A model generated the notes under the pieces. The model had not been told where the DNA came from and did no database searches. It saw only the letters and a program-made list of their open reading frames with translations. Positions 5,839 to 5,845 of a stretch of DNA of 5,845 nucleotides are shown here, one piece after another. This DNA comes from Oscillospiraceae bacterium (lineage in GTDB: Bacteria > Bacillota > Clostridia > Oscillospirales > Ruminococcaceae). Each line of letters begins with the position of its first letter. The stretch's first letter is position 1. Made by a program: the position numbers and the translations under genes. The stretch spans positions 7,381 to 13,225 of the forward strand of contig DNUB01000216.1 in assembly GCA_003508605.1 (NCBI GenBank), given 5' to 3'.

Positions 5839-5845
5839 TATGACA

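Overview
The window is a tightly packed, single-strand stretch of core housekeeping genes, all on the minus strand. It looks like a low-to-moderate-GC Gram-positive bacterium of the class Clostridia, probably a Ruminococcaceae/Oscillospiraceae-type gut or environmental lineage. The evidence is AGGAGG-type ribosome binding sites, a canonical sigma-A promoter, a MetRS of Gram-positive architecture (single four-Cys zinc knuckle plus C-terminal EMAP-like domain), and the neighbourhood rsmD-coaD-coiled-coil protein. The taxonomic call is inference.

In transcription order (high to low coordinates), the right edge carries a very good promoter (TTGCCA-17-TATAAT, 5810-5838). About 25 nt downstream is a 29-codon ORF with an ideal AAGGAGG site (5688-5777). 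metG (methionyl-tRNA synthetase, 3669-5621) follows. A 95-nt gap then holds a nearly perfect 20-bp inverted repeat (3598-3644). After it come uvrC (excision endonuclease subunit, start reassigned to 3573), rsmD (16S rRNA guanine-966 N2-methyltransferase), coaD (phosphopantetheine adenylyltransferase) and a 148-aa coiled-coil protein of unknown function. uvrC/rsmD overlap by 1 nt and rsmD/coaD by 4 nt, so these are translationally coupled. The coaD-to-coiled-coil gap is 61 nt with no terminator. Positions 1-130 are beyond the last gene; I see no convincing gene there and only a very weak hairpin.

The genes share no single pathway: tRNA charging, nucleotide excision repair, ribosome modification and coenzyme A synthesis. 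The rsmD-coaD pairing and the following coiled-coil gene are a recurrent clostridial/Firmicute arrangement.

The coding content is ordinary. The parts worth a second look are non-standard: the short leader ORF ahead of metG, whose last sense codon is Met and which carries an in-frame 10-bp repeat around each of its two internal Met codons; the AU-rich hairpin plus U7 tract inside that leader; and the long hairpin before uvrC, which buries the only Shine-Dalgarno-like sequence and a 9-codon mini-ORF overlapping the uvrC start as ATGA. No mobile element, CRISPR array, tRNA, rRNA or T-box motif was seen.
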